In this document: piece after piece, positions 27,401 to 42,400 of the stretch
Position numbering within the stretch: position 1 is the first letter of the stretch
How the letters are laid out: each line of letters starts with the position of its first letter
Source of the DNA: Melanocharis versteri
Taxonomy: Eukaryota; Chordata; Aves; Passeriformes; Melanocharitidae
Direction: 5' to 3'
DNA: 64,000 nucleotides
Assembly: GCA_013397845.1 (NCBI GenBank)
Contig: VZTG01004583.1
Coordinates: forward strand, 1 to 64,000
Made by a program: the position numbers and the translations under genes
Notes under the pieces: generated by a model
What the model was told of the DNA's origin: nothing
What the model saw: the letters and a program-made list of their open reading frames with translations, nothing else
Database searches by the model: none

Positions 27401-30400
27401 AGAATTAGTCTTCTTAGAAGTCTTTCCTAAAGGACTTTCCTATAGCCCAGCTATTTAAATTTTCCTTAATTGCTGCTTGTTATAAGACAGTAAGCATCAT
27501 GAACAAAATAGTTCTGACGAGACACAGATGATATGATTAGAAGTGGGCAGAGGATTGTAACATTGAAGACAGAGATGCAAATCGGGTATCAATCAGTGGT
27601 AACTTCTCTGCCAAAGTCAAAACAGTGTTTCAGTCAGCCCAAATGAGCTAAAACTGGCCAAAGTGGTATTGTATCTAAGTAGGTACAGGAGATAATGAAT
27701 TGTTGGGGGATTCAACAAGAAAACAAGCAGCAGATTACTTTACCCTTACCTATATAATAATAGTTATTTATTATAGTTTACTTCATTAGTGTTCTTGCTC
27801 CAGCATAAAGGTTTCAAATAGAGAAGTCTGAAGATTTTTGACTATGATTCACCTATATGCCCTGGTATTTCTCCTTCTCCATTTTGTTTATTATTATATA
27901 TAACAGTTATATTCTCGTTTAGAAAAGTTCTTTTGTCAAGCTAAAATACCAACAGTTTTGTAGCACTTCTCTCCTGAAAAGAGCGTGGGTGTTCACTCTA
28001 GCAAAGCTACCCCTAGGACAGAACACTGTTAAAGGAAATGAAAGGAGAAGAAATTTATTCTTTAAAATAAACAAGTTGGATTCTTCAACACTGTAAATAA
28101 AAGAACAGTTATCTTACTCCCTTGTTGGCCCTGTATGGCTCACGGTAAACTTTGAAGCCTGCTATACTTTGTCTGGTTTACATATGGAACAATCTTTTCT
28201 TCCTGTATATTTGTACTGAAAAATGAAACAATCCATTAAGAAAGAAAAACACAGAAAAAATAAGGAAAAGGAGAGAACACTCCCTTCTACTCAAGCTAAA
28301 AGTTGTTACAGACCACTTTGGAACCCAGACTAAAACAAGCAGGAGCAGCAAAGAGGTTCAAGGTTCAGACTAAGTACGTCTGTTTCCCATTTACAGTGGG
28401 AATGCTGCTGTGCTCATATGCACGGACTCGCCTTTCCTAAGAATCTGCTTCTGTTTAAACAGCACTTCTGGAAGAACAAGACAGGTCTTTTGTTTTCAAT
28501 AACAGAACATTTCCTAACTGAATACAAAAAATCTTAGCTTTTAGGACTGGATTCTCCCCATGTAAAAATTAGGAAGTGGGAAGTACAGCAGATCAAGGTA
28601 CAGATCAGATACGTCTGAACACTCTTAAGGGACGTGTTGAACCAAGGAAAAATTATGATTGTTGCAAAAGGAAAAGTAGGGAGAGAAAGCAGCAGTTTTA
28701 AGACTCCTTTAAACTCCTGCAACCTAGTGGTCCCTAGGTTGGTCAGCTAAAGAAACTGTGGTTACTCATCACCGGTAAACAAGAATAATGCAATCTATGA
28801 CTTCCCGCAGCCAGGGAGCCCTTGGGGGCCCCTGTGTGGCATATGGAATTCCCAAGATTCACAGTATCTTTAGATACATCTTCTAGGATGTTTTTAAGAA
28901 AAGGAGCCTTGGAAACTTCAGTGTGCAGGCTGCTGGGAACAAGGATTGCCACTGTTCAACTATGCCACTGTGAATGGAAAGAGACTGTCTTTTCCTCTAC
29001 AGGGAGGGAAAGGTCCATGACAGCCCTACCATATAATTAAGTGGTATTGGAACAAGGATGAAAAAGGAGCAGAAAGGAAGTTATGTATAAAACTCAGTTC
29101 AAGCCTCGAGGATTATAACAATATGCACATCAAAGCTTCTTTGCAAGAGTAGCTTAAGTTGGCTCAGTACTTATGAAAAATCACACTTTATGAGCATCAG
29201 TAGCTCAAAGTAATTTCAGGTATTTGTTAGTGCTTGTTAGTGATCAGTTTCGTATTCAAACCAGAATTCTGTTTTACCCCAGTGCCTGAAGGAGCAGTAG
29301 AATGACTGAGAATACTCCATGCTGGTTCAACCAGGAATCGATCGCACCACCTCCTATGTCCTGTGCTGGACACAAAACAAGAACAGAGAGTGGCCCTGGC
29401 AGGCCTTTCACATTGAACACAATGTTCACAGTGAGCACACTGTTGGAAAAGGTGTATCATACAATGTCTGCAACTGGAAAAGTTATAAAACATAACCTAC
29501 AAGAATGCAAAGAAAAAAGACAACATCCTCCATTAGAAGCATCAGTTTGATAGAAGCAGATCAGAGGAAAAAAATAGGGGTTTTTTTTATTTTTACAAAT
29601 TTGTCTGCTCTGCTAAATTTTGTAAACCGTATTTTCACTGTTTATACAGGGGAACAACATTCACTTGGTGCTGAATAGAAAGAAAACAGGAAAATGGAAC
29701 TGCAAAGCCATAAAACTTGACTAGATCACCAGTATTAAGTATTTTTTTTTAATTGATAGATTTCAGTAGATTATTGAGCTTTAGCTTTCTTACTGCAACC
29801 TTTTAACTTACCCATCCAGTAGAGATGTTAGCAAAGGGGCCACATCTGCAAATACTGCATCTTGAGACTCCAAATCATTGTAAACTCTGAGGAACAAAGT
29901 GCAATGATTAACCAAAGAAAAAATATAAATGTTGTCACAAGAACACAGACCATAGAAACTGTAGGCCAGTGACATAAGATCTGGGACCTGCTGACATTTC
30001 TGTGTCAGAGAACTAAAAATTAGAACTCCAAGGTTCTCACTCACATTTTGGGAGCAGCTGTTGTGTGTTTTGGCGTGAACGACCCATAGATGTACACTTG
30101 TGGATTTCTGAGCTCATCCTAAACCTCCTGCCTGCCCCTCTGGCACACAGAGTCCTTTTTTAGGCTGTACTGGATGTCTGTTACTTTTTCCCACCTACTA
30201 GAATGTGAAATAGCCCTGCTGCTTGGGCTTCTTTTGTATCACACTATGAAAGACAGTGGTCAGGCCATACTGCCCTTTATATGTGGGTAAAGTCTGGGGA
30301 GAAAAAAAGAGGTACAGAGACTGCAAACTTGCTGAGGACTTGTCTCAGAAGACTCAGTGGCACAGCAGAAATCAGAATGCTCCTGAAGGTCATGTTTTAG

Positions 30401-33400
30401 GATGCACTATCTTTGTGGGCTATATCAGCCCAGGGTATTTCCATTACCACCCCTGCTGAACTACCTACTCTGAAATCAACACTTCTTGCTCAAGGGAAAA
30501 CTTTCTTTTACATAATGATGTGGAGTGCAGACCTATTTTTAAACAGAATGGAAAACAATTAAATTGCATGAGTTATTCCACCTCATAGAAAAGAGCAATG
30601 ACAGTTCAATACTTGGGCCAGGGCAATGATGTCTGAAACAACTCCGTATGTTTTTTGAATGCAAGGAGAAAAAAAACCCCAACAGTTAACTTTAAAGAAA
30701 TCTTTCCTCCAGCCCTTTCAGGTTTGTACAACATAAAATCAAGACCTGAAAATAAGAAATCATCAGAGAGAGGAAATTCTGATCATAAAACATGGATATC
30801 CTAACTCATTCATTTCTTCTGTAGCACACCAAAAATGTATCCTCCCCAAGATTACAGCCTGCAGCACCCATTGTTTATACAAGATGAATAGAATCTAAAA
30901 CATGAATGTCATTACCCACAGTTAAATATTTGAGGTATGAATGTTTATCCTTTGAAAAAGTTTCCTTTTCTGGTATCTTTCTGTGGTGATTTTTTTTTTG
31001 TGTGTGTGTCTAGCTCTTTTTTCCAATAGGTGATATATGTTCTTTATAGCTCACAGCAAAATGGCTAACTAGAAACAGGAATTTCAGTAGCAGCAAACAT
31101 TATAAAGCGTAGTCACTTCTCTGTGTATACAGTATACCAGTACACTTCACTTAACAGTATCCCACAGATTGCACAGGATGCTACAAGGTTAACTGAATGA
31201 AGACAAAGTGTGCTCTTCAGCATTTACTCAAGCCTCTTTGTGTATCTGACCATGATCTGTCTGCTACAGTCTACAGACTGCACAAATAGAGTTTTTGTAT
31301 TCATGCTCTCCATAAATAAGATTGTAAGAGGGATCACTGATAAACAGATACAGAATTGGAGCCAATGCACTGAACTCAGCATTTTTCCTGGCAACAGCCA
31401 GAGGAAGGAGCAAGAAACAATATGGTGGCCAGAGTCACAATAATTCATCTCTGTGCCTCATCCTAATCTTTAAAAGCTGTATACTGGCCTCAAAACTGAA
31501 ATATGAGTTGAATCTCTGTTTCAAAAAAAATATTATTAGAATTAGCATTCAGTTTCTTTCTGCATCTTGCTAAATTCTTGGCCCGGAGCAACATCCTGTG
31601 GCAACGTGTTCCACAGGCTAATTGTAAGCTGCATGAAAATGTACTCTCTTTAATCAGGAAAGGAGCACTTGTCTGGCTTGATAGACAAATACTGCTTGTA
31701 TTGCCATTCCACTGGTGTGCCATCATAGTACACTGAGAAACCAACAAATATGCAGGGATGTGGCACAGTTCAGACCGGGAGGACACAGGCACAGAATACT
31801 CTGTCCCTGCTTTGCATGCACATGAGCGTATGCTTCAGTAAACTTTGCACATCCAATCTGCAAGGTCAATATAAAAGAGCAAAAGCACTTCCAAGCACTC
31901 TTCTCTGTTTCATCTATCATCTGCAATTGATGAAATATTCATTAGCACCCAGTCCTCCATCTTAACCAACTAGGTTAACACTTAGTATGTGTTGAAATAT
32001 TTTTTCTTCGCCCATCAAAACATCTCAGAGCTACTACATAAATTCAAAAAAAGAAAAAAAGAAAAAAAAAACTTAGAAAGGCATTTTAAAGATTAAAACA
32101 TTCACAGTTGATGACTTTTGTTGCCTAAGAAAGCAAACACATTGCTACTGGCCACAACCTGGGCTAAAATCAATCAGTCTTAGCAGTTCATTTGCACAGC
32201 AAAGCAGAATCACAGAATCAATTAGCTTGGAAAAGACCTCCAAGGCCATCAAGTCCAACCTTTGACTGAATGCCACCTTGTCAACTAACCCATAGCAGCT
32301 GGTGTCACATCCAGTAGTTTCTTGAACACTTCCAGAGATGGTGACTCCACCACCTCCCTGGGCAGCCTGCTCCAGTGCTTCAGCACCCTTCCTGTGAAGA
32401 AAATCTTCCTGACATCCAACTTGAACACAGGTTGGACACACACCTAAGCCCCAGAGCAGCTGGAGGCCATTTCTTCCACGTACAGCCATGGCTGCGGTCA
32501 GTACAGCTATGTCAGGGTCAGGCTCCAGTAGCTGATCCGAGGTAAGGCACCAGGTTCCATGGTACTGTAACTACTCAAATATTTACCCAGCTTCCTAAAG
32601 GAGTTTTACTGCCACTACTTAGCTGCTGTGGTTCAAACGCTATCCATACTGAAATAAAGTGGTTTAAAGTGCTGAACTAGTTTATGCTATACTGTAACCA
32701 CAGCCTTGGCTGAAGCATGGACACCCACTTCATTAGCTATCTGAAACCATGAAAGATGCTGCAAATCCAAAGAATCTCTTTCTAAAACCCCATGTATTTT
32801 TTACTAGAATGATAGATTTGTCCCTGTGTACTGATTAATGTGAATTTCACATTGAAAATTCTGAGCTTCCTTTTTATTTTGCTAACTGATTTGCCAATAA
32901 AATTATAAAAGCATAACATGCTGAAAGCTGGAATTTTCTTCCTGAGCTGAAATCAAATATTTTGACATTTATTAGTTCCATAAAACATTGCTAAAAAAAA
33001 TAAACATTTTAGAGTTCATAAGAAACATATGCTTTTCTGTTTATAAAAAAATAGCTGTACTGGGACACTAAAAAAACATTCCTGGAGAACTGCATTCTTT
33101 GGGGGATTTACATTTTTTTAACCCTTTTCCTGATTAGCAGGATCTACACCACATTTCCAGAATCACGGCACCTCTGGAGCTCTGTGCCAATACCATTAAC
33201 TGTGCTGCTCTACAGAGTTGAATTTCCAGCATTATTCTGTGTTTATTTCAACTGGTATGGCTGAGTTAGGTACAGCTGAAGAGTGAAAGGAATTACTTTG
33301 AGTTGTTTAACAGACATGTGAGGGGGCCATGTACCCTAAGAGATCTCGTATGCCTTGAATCAAACGAATCCTGTAACCTATGGGATCAGTAATGCTTCCC

Positions 33401-36400
33401 CAAGATCTGCATTATCAGGATTTTTCAGGTGCTTGGTGGCCTACAAGACAGCAGTTCCCATTCTCCTGTGAGTAGAAAACTGCAGCACTTTAGAAGAACG
33501 CCTTGAGGAAAGGGTCAACGACTAACAATGTTTAGCAAACCTACAGGAATTTTGGCTGAACAAGCTCAGACATAAGTTTAAACCAAGACAGATAATTCAT
33601 GTTGGGTACATCTGACTTTAAATCAAGTTTTGCCTTCAAGCAAGGAAGCATGAAATTACCCTCCTGTATTCTGTTTTCAGAGGGTTTTGCATCATGGTTC
33701 AGGGTAGACAGCCTCCTGAGTCATTGCAATATGTAGATGCAAAGTTTGTATTAGAAAGAGGCACTGGAGTAAAATTTTGTATTTCTTCATGTACAGAGTT
33801 CTCACTGTATTATTTAACTCTTCATTGCTGTTTTCTGAGGTCCAGGTCAGCACCATTTCGAAAGAACAGAAGGCACCCTTCAGCCTGACTCCCAGCAGTT
33901 TTCTGTCTCACTGGCAGAGACTGCCAGTGACTCTGGTGTCCCATTAAAGCCCTTACCACAAATGGTGCATTCAAAATCCAATTCATCTCTTTGGATTTTT
34001 GAGCATCTAACGTGGCAAGTAGTCCCACAGTCGCCTTTCCCTTGGGGAGCACTGATTATTCCCATGGCACTGCTCTGCCTTGCTGCCTATGGTCAGGCTG
34101 TTCGAACGTCAACTCATACAAGTGCTCAGCCCACTTTCTGCCGCAGTCATGCTCTGTGTCTAATGCTGAAATCATGCAATCCACCTCAGTTCATAGAATC
34201 ATTGAATTGTCTGGGTTTTAAGGAATCTTTAAATGTCACCTAGTCCAATCCCCCTGCAATGAGCAGGGACATCAACTAGATCAGGTTGCTCAGAGTCCCA
34301 TGTCACCTGGTCTCAGATGTTTCCAGGAATCTGATATCTAGTCCCTCTCTAGGAAACCTATTCCAGCGTCTTGCCACATTCATTGTGCAAATATTCTTCT
34401 TTATATCTAGTCTCAATTGACCCTCTTTTAGTTTAAAACCATTACTCCTGTTCCTACTGCAACAGGCCCTGCTAAAAAGTTTGGCCCCATTTTCTTATGA
34501 GCTCCCTTTAAGTATTCAAAGGCAAACACCACTTCCTTACTTTAAAACATTCTGCTACCTTGCAACAGGTTGCAAGGATCACGACAGCTACTAAGATTGT
34601 GAAAAGAGTCAAGTAAGTCTCTATACAGATTTCAGACTTAGCCATATCAGTAGTCTTTACTGAGAGGGAAGACTTATCTATACCCTGAAATGCATTTTTC
34701 TGTCCTGGGAAGAACATAATTATCACATTAAAAAAAAAAAAAAGAATTTTCCCCCTGCCTCCCCTGCTCAAAAAACCCAGCCAAAAAGAGCATTACCCTC
34801 TAGCTAATGCCTACTCAAAAAATTAGTCTTCACTACACAAATCTTCCAGCAATTCAGATTTCCAGATTGCTACACAGGACTACCCACCTCTCAAACTGAA
34901 AAGTTTTGTTTACTGAGGCATGACCAGGACGGCTACACTTGACAAGGACGGTTTCCTAAGAGAAAAAAACAAATTATCTATAGTTAATATCACAGGCGCA
35001 CACACAAAACCAAAAGTGCATCAATTCTAATGTATCAGGTGACAGCTTTAAGGATCAGGAAGTCCAAGGCCCTTCTCCAGCAGTCACCAATTCATGAGGC
35101 TTTAGAGCCTGTATAATGCAGTGAACTTGCAAAACCATAAGAAAGGCTCTCAAAACCCATTCAGGTTATTAAATAACAACCAACACGAAACATGCACTTA
35201 AGTTCAAGAGAAAGATCCAAACCCGCACCTGAACTTTTTACTGGACCTAGAAAGTCACAGGCAAGTAAACACAAGCTCCCCAGCTGCCACTGCAGGCACA
35301 AAAAAATTGCAAAAAAAGAGTTCTTTTTTTTATTGTTGGGCAAATTTTCACAGTGCCTTTTCAGATTGATTCCATAGATAGCTCTGTCTAGAACTAAGCA
35401 GAAGTTGCACATTTCATTAAATTACATGCTAGTCCACAACTAAGAGAAAGAGCTGCACTACAACAATTCATAGAATCCCATGAGTTTTTAGTGGAATCTA
35501 CTTTCCAGATGAGTTATACAGTAACTTTGTAAGTCTGATAAATATGTGAGCAGCTCTTTAAACTATTACCAGAGTACAATCACAGCAGTCTGACATAGCT
35601 TATCTAGCAAATTCTGTGCTCTTCTGCTCCTCATGGCAAATGTTGCTTGATTGCTGAGAAAAGCAAAGAAAAAAGATGTGGAGGCTTACAACAATTTGGG
35701 TGGAAGCTCTCCAGCACACAAAATACTTCATCCAATTCAAGGAGATTTTCTAGCTTGCTAACCTGTGGTTACATTACTGCATTTGATAGGAGTGCTGAAA
35801 TTCCTAATGTGCTTCAGACAAGTAGCTTGGAGTGCTGAACTAGTGGCCTTCAAATAAATATTGCCACAGACTGAAGTTATAAAGAGCTGAGCAAATAACA
35901 ATCATATAACAGTATGTCCAGCTTGCAGAGGGCTAATAAACATCAAATTTCTTCCTTTGAGTTTATGAGTATTTCTACCTCTTTGGAGAAATGTATCATT
36001 ATCAAACTAATGATGACAAAACACTTACTCTACAGAATGAGCTATGTTACCCACCGCAGTACTGGCAAATTTAGTTGAGTACAGATGTCAGTACAACACT
36101 GCTACAAAATGGCCTGACAAAAATTCTAATAGGATCTGTAACCAACATGCTCCAGGGAAAGGAAGAAGGAAAAAAACTTTAAGATATACAGAATGATGGA
36201 ATACAATTCTGATTCAGATATCAAATTTACTTGCAGACCAGCTTGTTCTAAGGTGAGAAATAAGACAGAAAAAAACCTCTATTTACATAACATAGAAACA
36301 AAAGAATTGACTGCTAATAGGCAGAAGTTTCACATAATATTTGTAATGACCATGTCCAGTCAGGTTTTGAATATCTCTAAAGATGGAGATCCAAACCCTC

Positions 36401-39400
36401 TCCGGGCAACCTGTGCCAGTGTTTGACTACCCTCACAGCTTCTTCTCATGTTTAGGCTGAATTCCCTGTATTTCATATTGCACTCATTCCCCCTTGGGCT
36501 GTCACCACCAGGAAGAGTCTGTGCATTCAGTACCTCCTCATCTGCTCATTTTCTCAGGTAGTGACAATACCAGCACTGCTCAGTGTCCTAATCTGTGTGG
36601 AGTGGTTCAACCTGATGTGTGGTGTGTACTCACTCTCCACGGTTATTACACAACAAGCTTCAGAAGAAAGGCTCAGACAGTTGTTAATGTTATGTTGAGG
36701 ACCTGAGCATATACCAGACAGCTAAAAGAAAACTTCAAAAATCTTCAAGTAACTCAAAAACTGAAATGTAATACTCTTCTGTACATCTAGTAAAATCTTA
36801 AGCCTTTTTTAGACTTAAAATCAGAATAATGATTCTCTAGACAAGACAAACAAGATGTTAGAAAAGACCACGTGTCTTAAGAATGATATGAATTTCTAAA
36901 CAAACAAACAAACAAACAACCACTCAGAGACTAAATGGAAGTCATGTGGTCTCCATGGATCTGGTTCTCACATGTGGCTCTGCTTTCTAACACAATCATG
37001 GCAAATAAATGCCTGGTTATGTTAAACACAAAGTATTTTCAGGAAAAAATCTGAAGAGATAGTCATGATCTAAAAAGCAAAAATAATAAACTCAGCATCA
37101 CTACCACATACAGTCTTCCTTCACGTTGATCAAAAATGTCCTTTAAATCATTGTCTGGGAAATGGTTAACTTGTTTCCAGAAATACAATCTTTGACTGTG
37201 TCGCAACTAAAGGCTCAATAACAAGTCAAGCCCCATATTTTAATCTGAAAATTGCACATTTATCCTAGCCACAAGCATAACAGCTTCAGTTGTTAACAGC
37301 AAAGTCAACGGGCAATAAACATTGTTTCCCTTTACTTTCATATGATTAGTCTAAATTGACTGGTTTTTGTAAGAAGGATTCTTGTAACAATTTTTTTCTT
37401 AAAGATAAATTTATATTAAGAAACTAACACAAAGACTTTAGGTGTTTGATCAAAACTGGAAAGTATTTTAACTAAATAAACGTCAAGGCAAACCAATAAA
37501 ACATTTGATGTCTATGTTGTGTTTTCCAAAACCAGGAAGTTAGTATTTTGCAAATTTCATTTCTCAATCAAGCCCGTGCTTATATTTATATACCTGAAAT
37601 ATTTCATAAGATTAGCATATTGAAGGTCACTCTTTCATACAAACTAAAATTCATAAATTGGCATAAGTAAGTAGACATTGCCTTGTCTGTAAACATATCA
37701 ATACTGTAATACATCAGATATCTATATGAAATAATCCAAAACCTAAATATTGCCTAATTTCATCCTTATGCAATAAAATTTAACAGGTCAGAAATGGTTG
37801 CAGTAGTTTATAGTACAATAAATGTGTCAGGATATCCAGAATACTATGTCTACCACTACAGATCCCTGTTTTTTATCTCCTGACATATTTACTCTTTCTT
37901 CATCTCTTCATGTGCTCCGTTAGTTACATAATTGCACAGATACAGATATAGATAATTATCCACATTGAGCAAGTGAGATCTGTCTAATGAAACTATAATT
38001 TGGGGGATTTAAATGCATAACATACTGCAGGTCACTTCAGCAATATTTTAAGCACTACACTATTAAAGAGAATTTGGCTCACCACCATGTAACAGTGAGC
38101 AGCCAACTAAGAACTATGGCAGCTATGAAAATTAATACTTTGACCTTAGCTCACACTACGATGCCTTTTTAAATTTTATATCCTGGTAATGGCCTCAATT
38201 AATGCTGGAATGTCATTTGGATTTGCAACCTCAATGACCATTCTTCCTCCAATGGATCTAAGCCAGGGTACTTTAACATGCTTGACTGCAGCACCACATA
38301 GGCTGCTGTGGTTCATGAGGTATCAGATTTCTGTCCTAATGCATTAGCTGTGTTGCAATGGTAAAATTTGAAAAAAGCCTGACATAATTGTAGAAGTAGC
38401 CACAGCACATACAAGTGGCTCAAAGGGACTGACTGCCAGAAGTCACCTGCAGTTTGACTGTTGAAAACATTCAACCTGATTAAAGGATGGCTGCACCAGC
38501 AGAAGCTCCAAGCTATTACCACTACAAAGAGTCAGGAGGAAAATAGCACAAACCACCTGCTATTGCACCCATGGGTAATCAAATCTGAGCACCACCTGAC
38601 CTTGTTGTTTTGTCTTTTTTAAACTCATGATTCTCATGCCCCTCGTGTTTTTCCTTCTAGTATCTATGAATGTGCTGTTGAATTCCACCATCAAATACTC
38701 ACATCATCAGCTGCATATGCCACTTTTTCTGAAAAGTTTCTTTGCCTGTAAAAGAAGAAAAAAGCACCAATAGGGGGAAAATAGGTACCTTTCAAACCCT
38801 AAGTGTTCCACTTAGCTGAGGAAAAACAATGTTTAAAGTGTCTGTGAACTACACACTGTCTGAAGAGTACTTTTCAGAATTGCCACTATTATTGTACCCT
38901 ATGCACATACTAACACCACAGTTAATTGGGAATAAAGAACAAATTAAAGTGCAATCAAGCAAAATAATCTGCTTTAGAAAAGACATTTAGAACAAACCAA
39001 ATTAAGATGAATTCACATGCAAGCCATTCTATTATTTTGAGATTGTTTCATGAGCTTGTAACAAGAGGCTTTCAATTCAGAACATTAAAGTGAAAAACAC
39101 CCTCTTTTCAGGTATTTGTCCCTGATCTTGAATCCATGATTAGTCCAAACATTGACTGAGGTTACTGAGGTGTATAAACCTATGTATGTGTGCAAGTTTT
39201 TGGAGAATCAATCCATAGTTTTACAGATAAGTTTCATTCAAATTACTTTTTGATACATTAAGAAAAGTAACTCTTGACAAGTGTTTGTTCGGCCCAGTCC
39301 ATCCTGTTTTACACTGCAAGTCAGCACCTGATTGCACTATTGCATACTGCAAAAAAAAAAAAGTGAGTGGGCTCCTTCCCAGGTATACCAAGCACAGGTT

Positions 39401-42400
39401 AATGCAATTTTCAACTTCCGTCTTCTTGAAATATCTTGTCTGTTATTTTTGATGTTGTTTTAATTAAAACAATCCTTTTTTTTTTTTTAAAGATTTGCCA
39501 AAAATGAATAAACTTTAAAACACTGAATGGACTCTTTTAGAATTACCAGGCAGTAAAAGTAATATAAAGCCCCAAATCAGCTATTTACTGATAAAGCAAA
39601 TGATAATGTTAGTGGTTTCTAGCCACCCACCTAGTTTTACCCTTCTTTCTTTCTTTGAATGCACTTCAGTCCCTACTTTCTTTCATGTTAGTCATCTATG
39701 GAGAATTCAGCTTGTTAAGCAGATATTTGCATCTAATCCCTCTTTTCCTTTTGGATCTTGGAATGTTTTGACACATCAGCTACAGTAAATGTATTATAAA
39801 TTAGGGATGCAAAGCCAAATTAGACTGAAATAGAATTACCAATGTTTGTGCTGACAGCCAATGTGTTCTACAGCATTACAAAACAATTGTAAGCTGAGTG
39901 TGTTTCTCTACCCACGACTTCTGGCAGCTCTCACATTACTGCATCCTAGAATTTGTATAGGATAGTGAATACACTCTAAACTGATTGCAGCTGTGTAACT
40001 CCTGCCAAGCCAAGGATAATCCTGGCCTGGCAAAACAGCTATGGCTTTCTATTGAGGAGGACATACTTTTAGACAGGGGGCTGAGATTGGCTAGAACCAA
40101 TTTAGCAGGAGAAAGAAAACAGCAATTAGTTTTTATGATACCATCACTGTCTCCCCACACACATAAAACCAGAAAAATGAAGTTAAAATATGTTCTCATA
40201 TAGACATAAATATTGTTTTCTCTGTATTTTAATTATGAGTCAGGTAGGATCTAACACAACCAAAATAGATTACCTGTCTTGTGATACTGAATGTCCAGCA
40301 GCATCATCAAAATGTAGCAATGGTCGAATCCTGCAGTGGACTCTGATATTTCCTCTCAGTTCCTGAGGTAAGAATATTAAGCTGTATTTAACACAAGTTA
40401 CTGGAGAGGATAAATACACTGAAATTTGTCAGACATGAACATGTTTAAGAAAGCAGGTGTTTACCACATCATAGCCCTAGACTCTGTGGGGAGAAAAATA
40501 GAATCAATATATTTTGTCTTAGTAAGGTAGGAGAAAGTACTTGAGGAAGTATGAGCTCTTCAGAGCACTGGAATTGTATAGCCCTCTCCAGTTCACATGG
40601 ACAAAAAAACCCCCTCTGAGCCATTTTTCCTTTCCCTTCCTTTTTTCCTTCCTCCTTACCTGAACTTTTTCAGATATCTATATTAACAGACAACATTACG
40701 CACTCCATTTCTCTTCCACCAATCCTGAGGACGATGTGGAATATAAACATGTTGTATATTTTCCTCTCCACTGTGTTCCTACATGATTAAAAAGCCAGTA
40801 GCTGATTTTTCACTGTAGGCCATTTTAGACCTGATTATCTCTTCCTTTTCGTTGGCAATCAGCTCTTCTCATTTTGTATGACTGAACACAGCTTGCCTGT
40901 GAGGACTATTGACCGCTGGCATTAATGCCCCATTGCTCTGGGGGATATCCTGTCAGTAAACTACAACACAAGGCAAAACTTAGAAGGTAAGTACTTTTTA
41001 ACAAAGAGATTCATTGTCCCAGGTAGAAAATCTTAAAAAAAAATTGTTTGAAGGAGGCTTGTGTTTCTAAAAATCAGGTCCTGAACATAAAACTAGTCAT
41101 TTGTAGAGATGGGAGGAAGAGTAAATTTAAAGTACAAATATGAAAAAATTAATCCCAAATGAACGATCACTAATGGCTGAGCAGGATACAGCTAGAGATG
41201 TTTAGAAAAATAAAAGATGACCACTCTGCAATATCAAGTTAAGAATTTTAGAACAATTTCAGAAGCTGCAAATTTAGAGAACAGGATGAAGAAGCTCAAC
41301 TTTTGTCCACTATTCAAAATGGATGATATTCCTTAGGGCGATAGGTCACATGGAAGATCTTGTGTAAAAAGAAAGGGGTGGGGTTCATTATAAGACAAAT
41401 GTACCTCAGGAAGTAAACACATCATATATACACAGCTGGGGGAGGTGATATATCCATGTGAAGCATATCCTTTACTTTTATTGGTGAGGAAATTATGGGA
41501 ATAATTTCAACAAAATAAGCCAGTGTTCTGTTATGAAACATACTTACAACTAAGCTGTTATGTAGAGCCTTCCTCTTCTGCTTCTCTTTCTCATATCTCT
41601 CTGTCACCTCTTGTAGGGACTGCTCAAGATCAAAAGCTTTTATCTGAAACACTAGAAGGAAGCAGTTTCAGAGATATATACTCCATGACTTTACAAAAGG
41701 AATTGTCCAGTAGCACCTCATGAAATATAAGCAAAAACCTTCTCAACTTCTACCAAATCTCAGTTAGGAGGGTTAATTTCTGATTTACTAGACACCTATG
41801 AAAAATCCCATCATAGTTCTTGCTATGTGAAGCTACAAATAATTACCACAAGGATATACGTGAAGTGTTGAAAAGCAATCCAGAATATAAGATATTTGAA
41901 GGCAGCTCAAATGTGTCAGTTTAGTTAGAGTAATGTTACCCACCAGTGAAGAGTGACACCCACACTTGAAGCAGCCTGCTGCTAGATGGGGCTGTGACTT
42001 GCAAGGCTCATACCACATCTGCAGTCATTAGACTCATGTAGGCTAACTTTACAAGAAGTTAACCTGTCATTTTATCCTCAGCCTCACTTGCAGTGCTACT
42101 AATCCTTTACAACAGTTGTAAGGTTCCCCTTTAAGATAGGTCCATCACTCCATGAGGAATTCATAGGACAGATTGATCATTTGAACCCTAGGGAGTCTCT
42201 TTCACAAAATTGAGCAAAGCTATATGGGTCATTATAAAAGCCTTTTAACTTCACAAATGGTTTTACTTCAGCCCAATTACATGAACACTGAGCAGGCCTA
42301 AAACAAACATACAGCCCAGAAGACATATTATGTGACTGTAGGCTTGTGTAAAAAGCAAGCTTTTAGGAACCCCAGTGGGAAATCAATCTCCCCAGCAATT

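Larger units (their letters stand above)
29887..34887 (-). other. KIF25: KIF25 intron 7
   Basis: About 5 kb. It contains three CR1-type fragments in the same orientation (31.5, 32.2 and 34.2 kb), an A-rich stretch at 32,046-32,071 and a run of A near 34,730. Otherwise unremarkable. Confidence 0.7.
34956..41547 (-). other. KIF25: KIF25 introns 6, 5 and 4
   Basis: Introns 34,956-38,702, 38,746-40,273 and 40,363-41,547. The first holds a CR1 fragment near 36.4 kb and an (AAAC)n run at 36.9 kb; the others contain only simple A or T runs. Confidence 0.65.

Noticed and set aside
29812..29888. Alternative acceptor two bases downstream for KIF25 exon 8
   Set aside because: The sequence CTCAGAG offers two AG sites, but only the first keeps the codon phase with exon 7.
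32145..32489. 114-codon minus-strand frame
   Set aside because: It coincides with the CR1 fragment and is explained by it.
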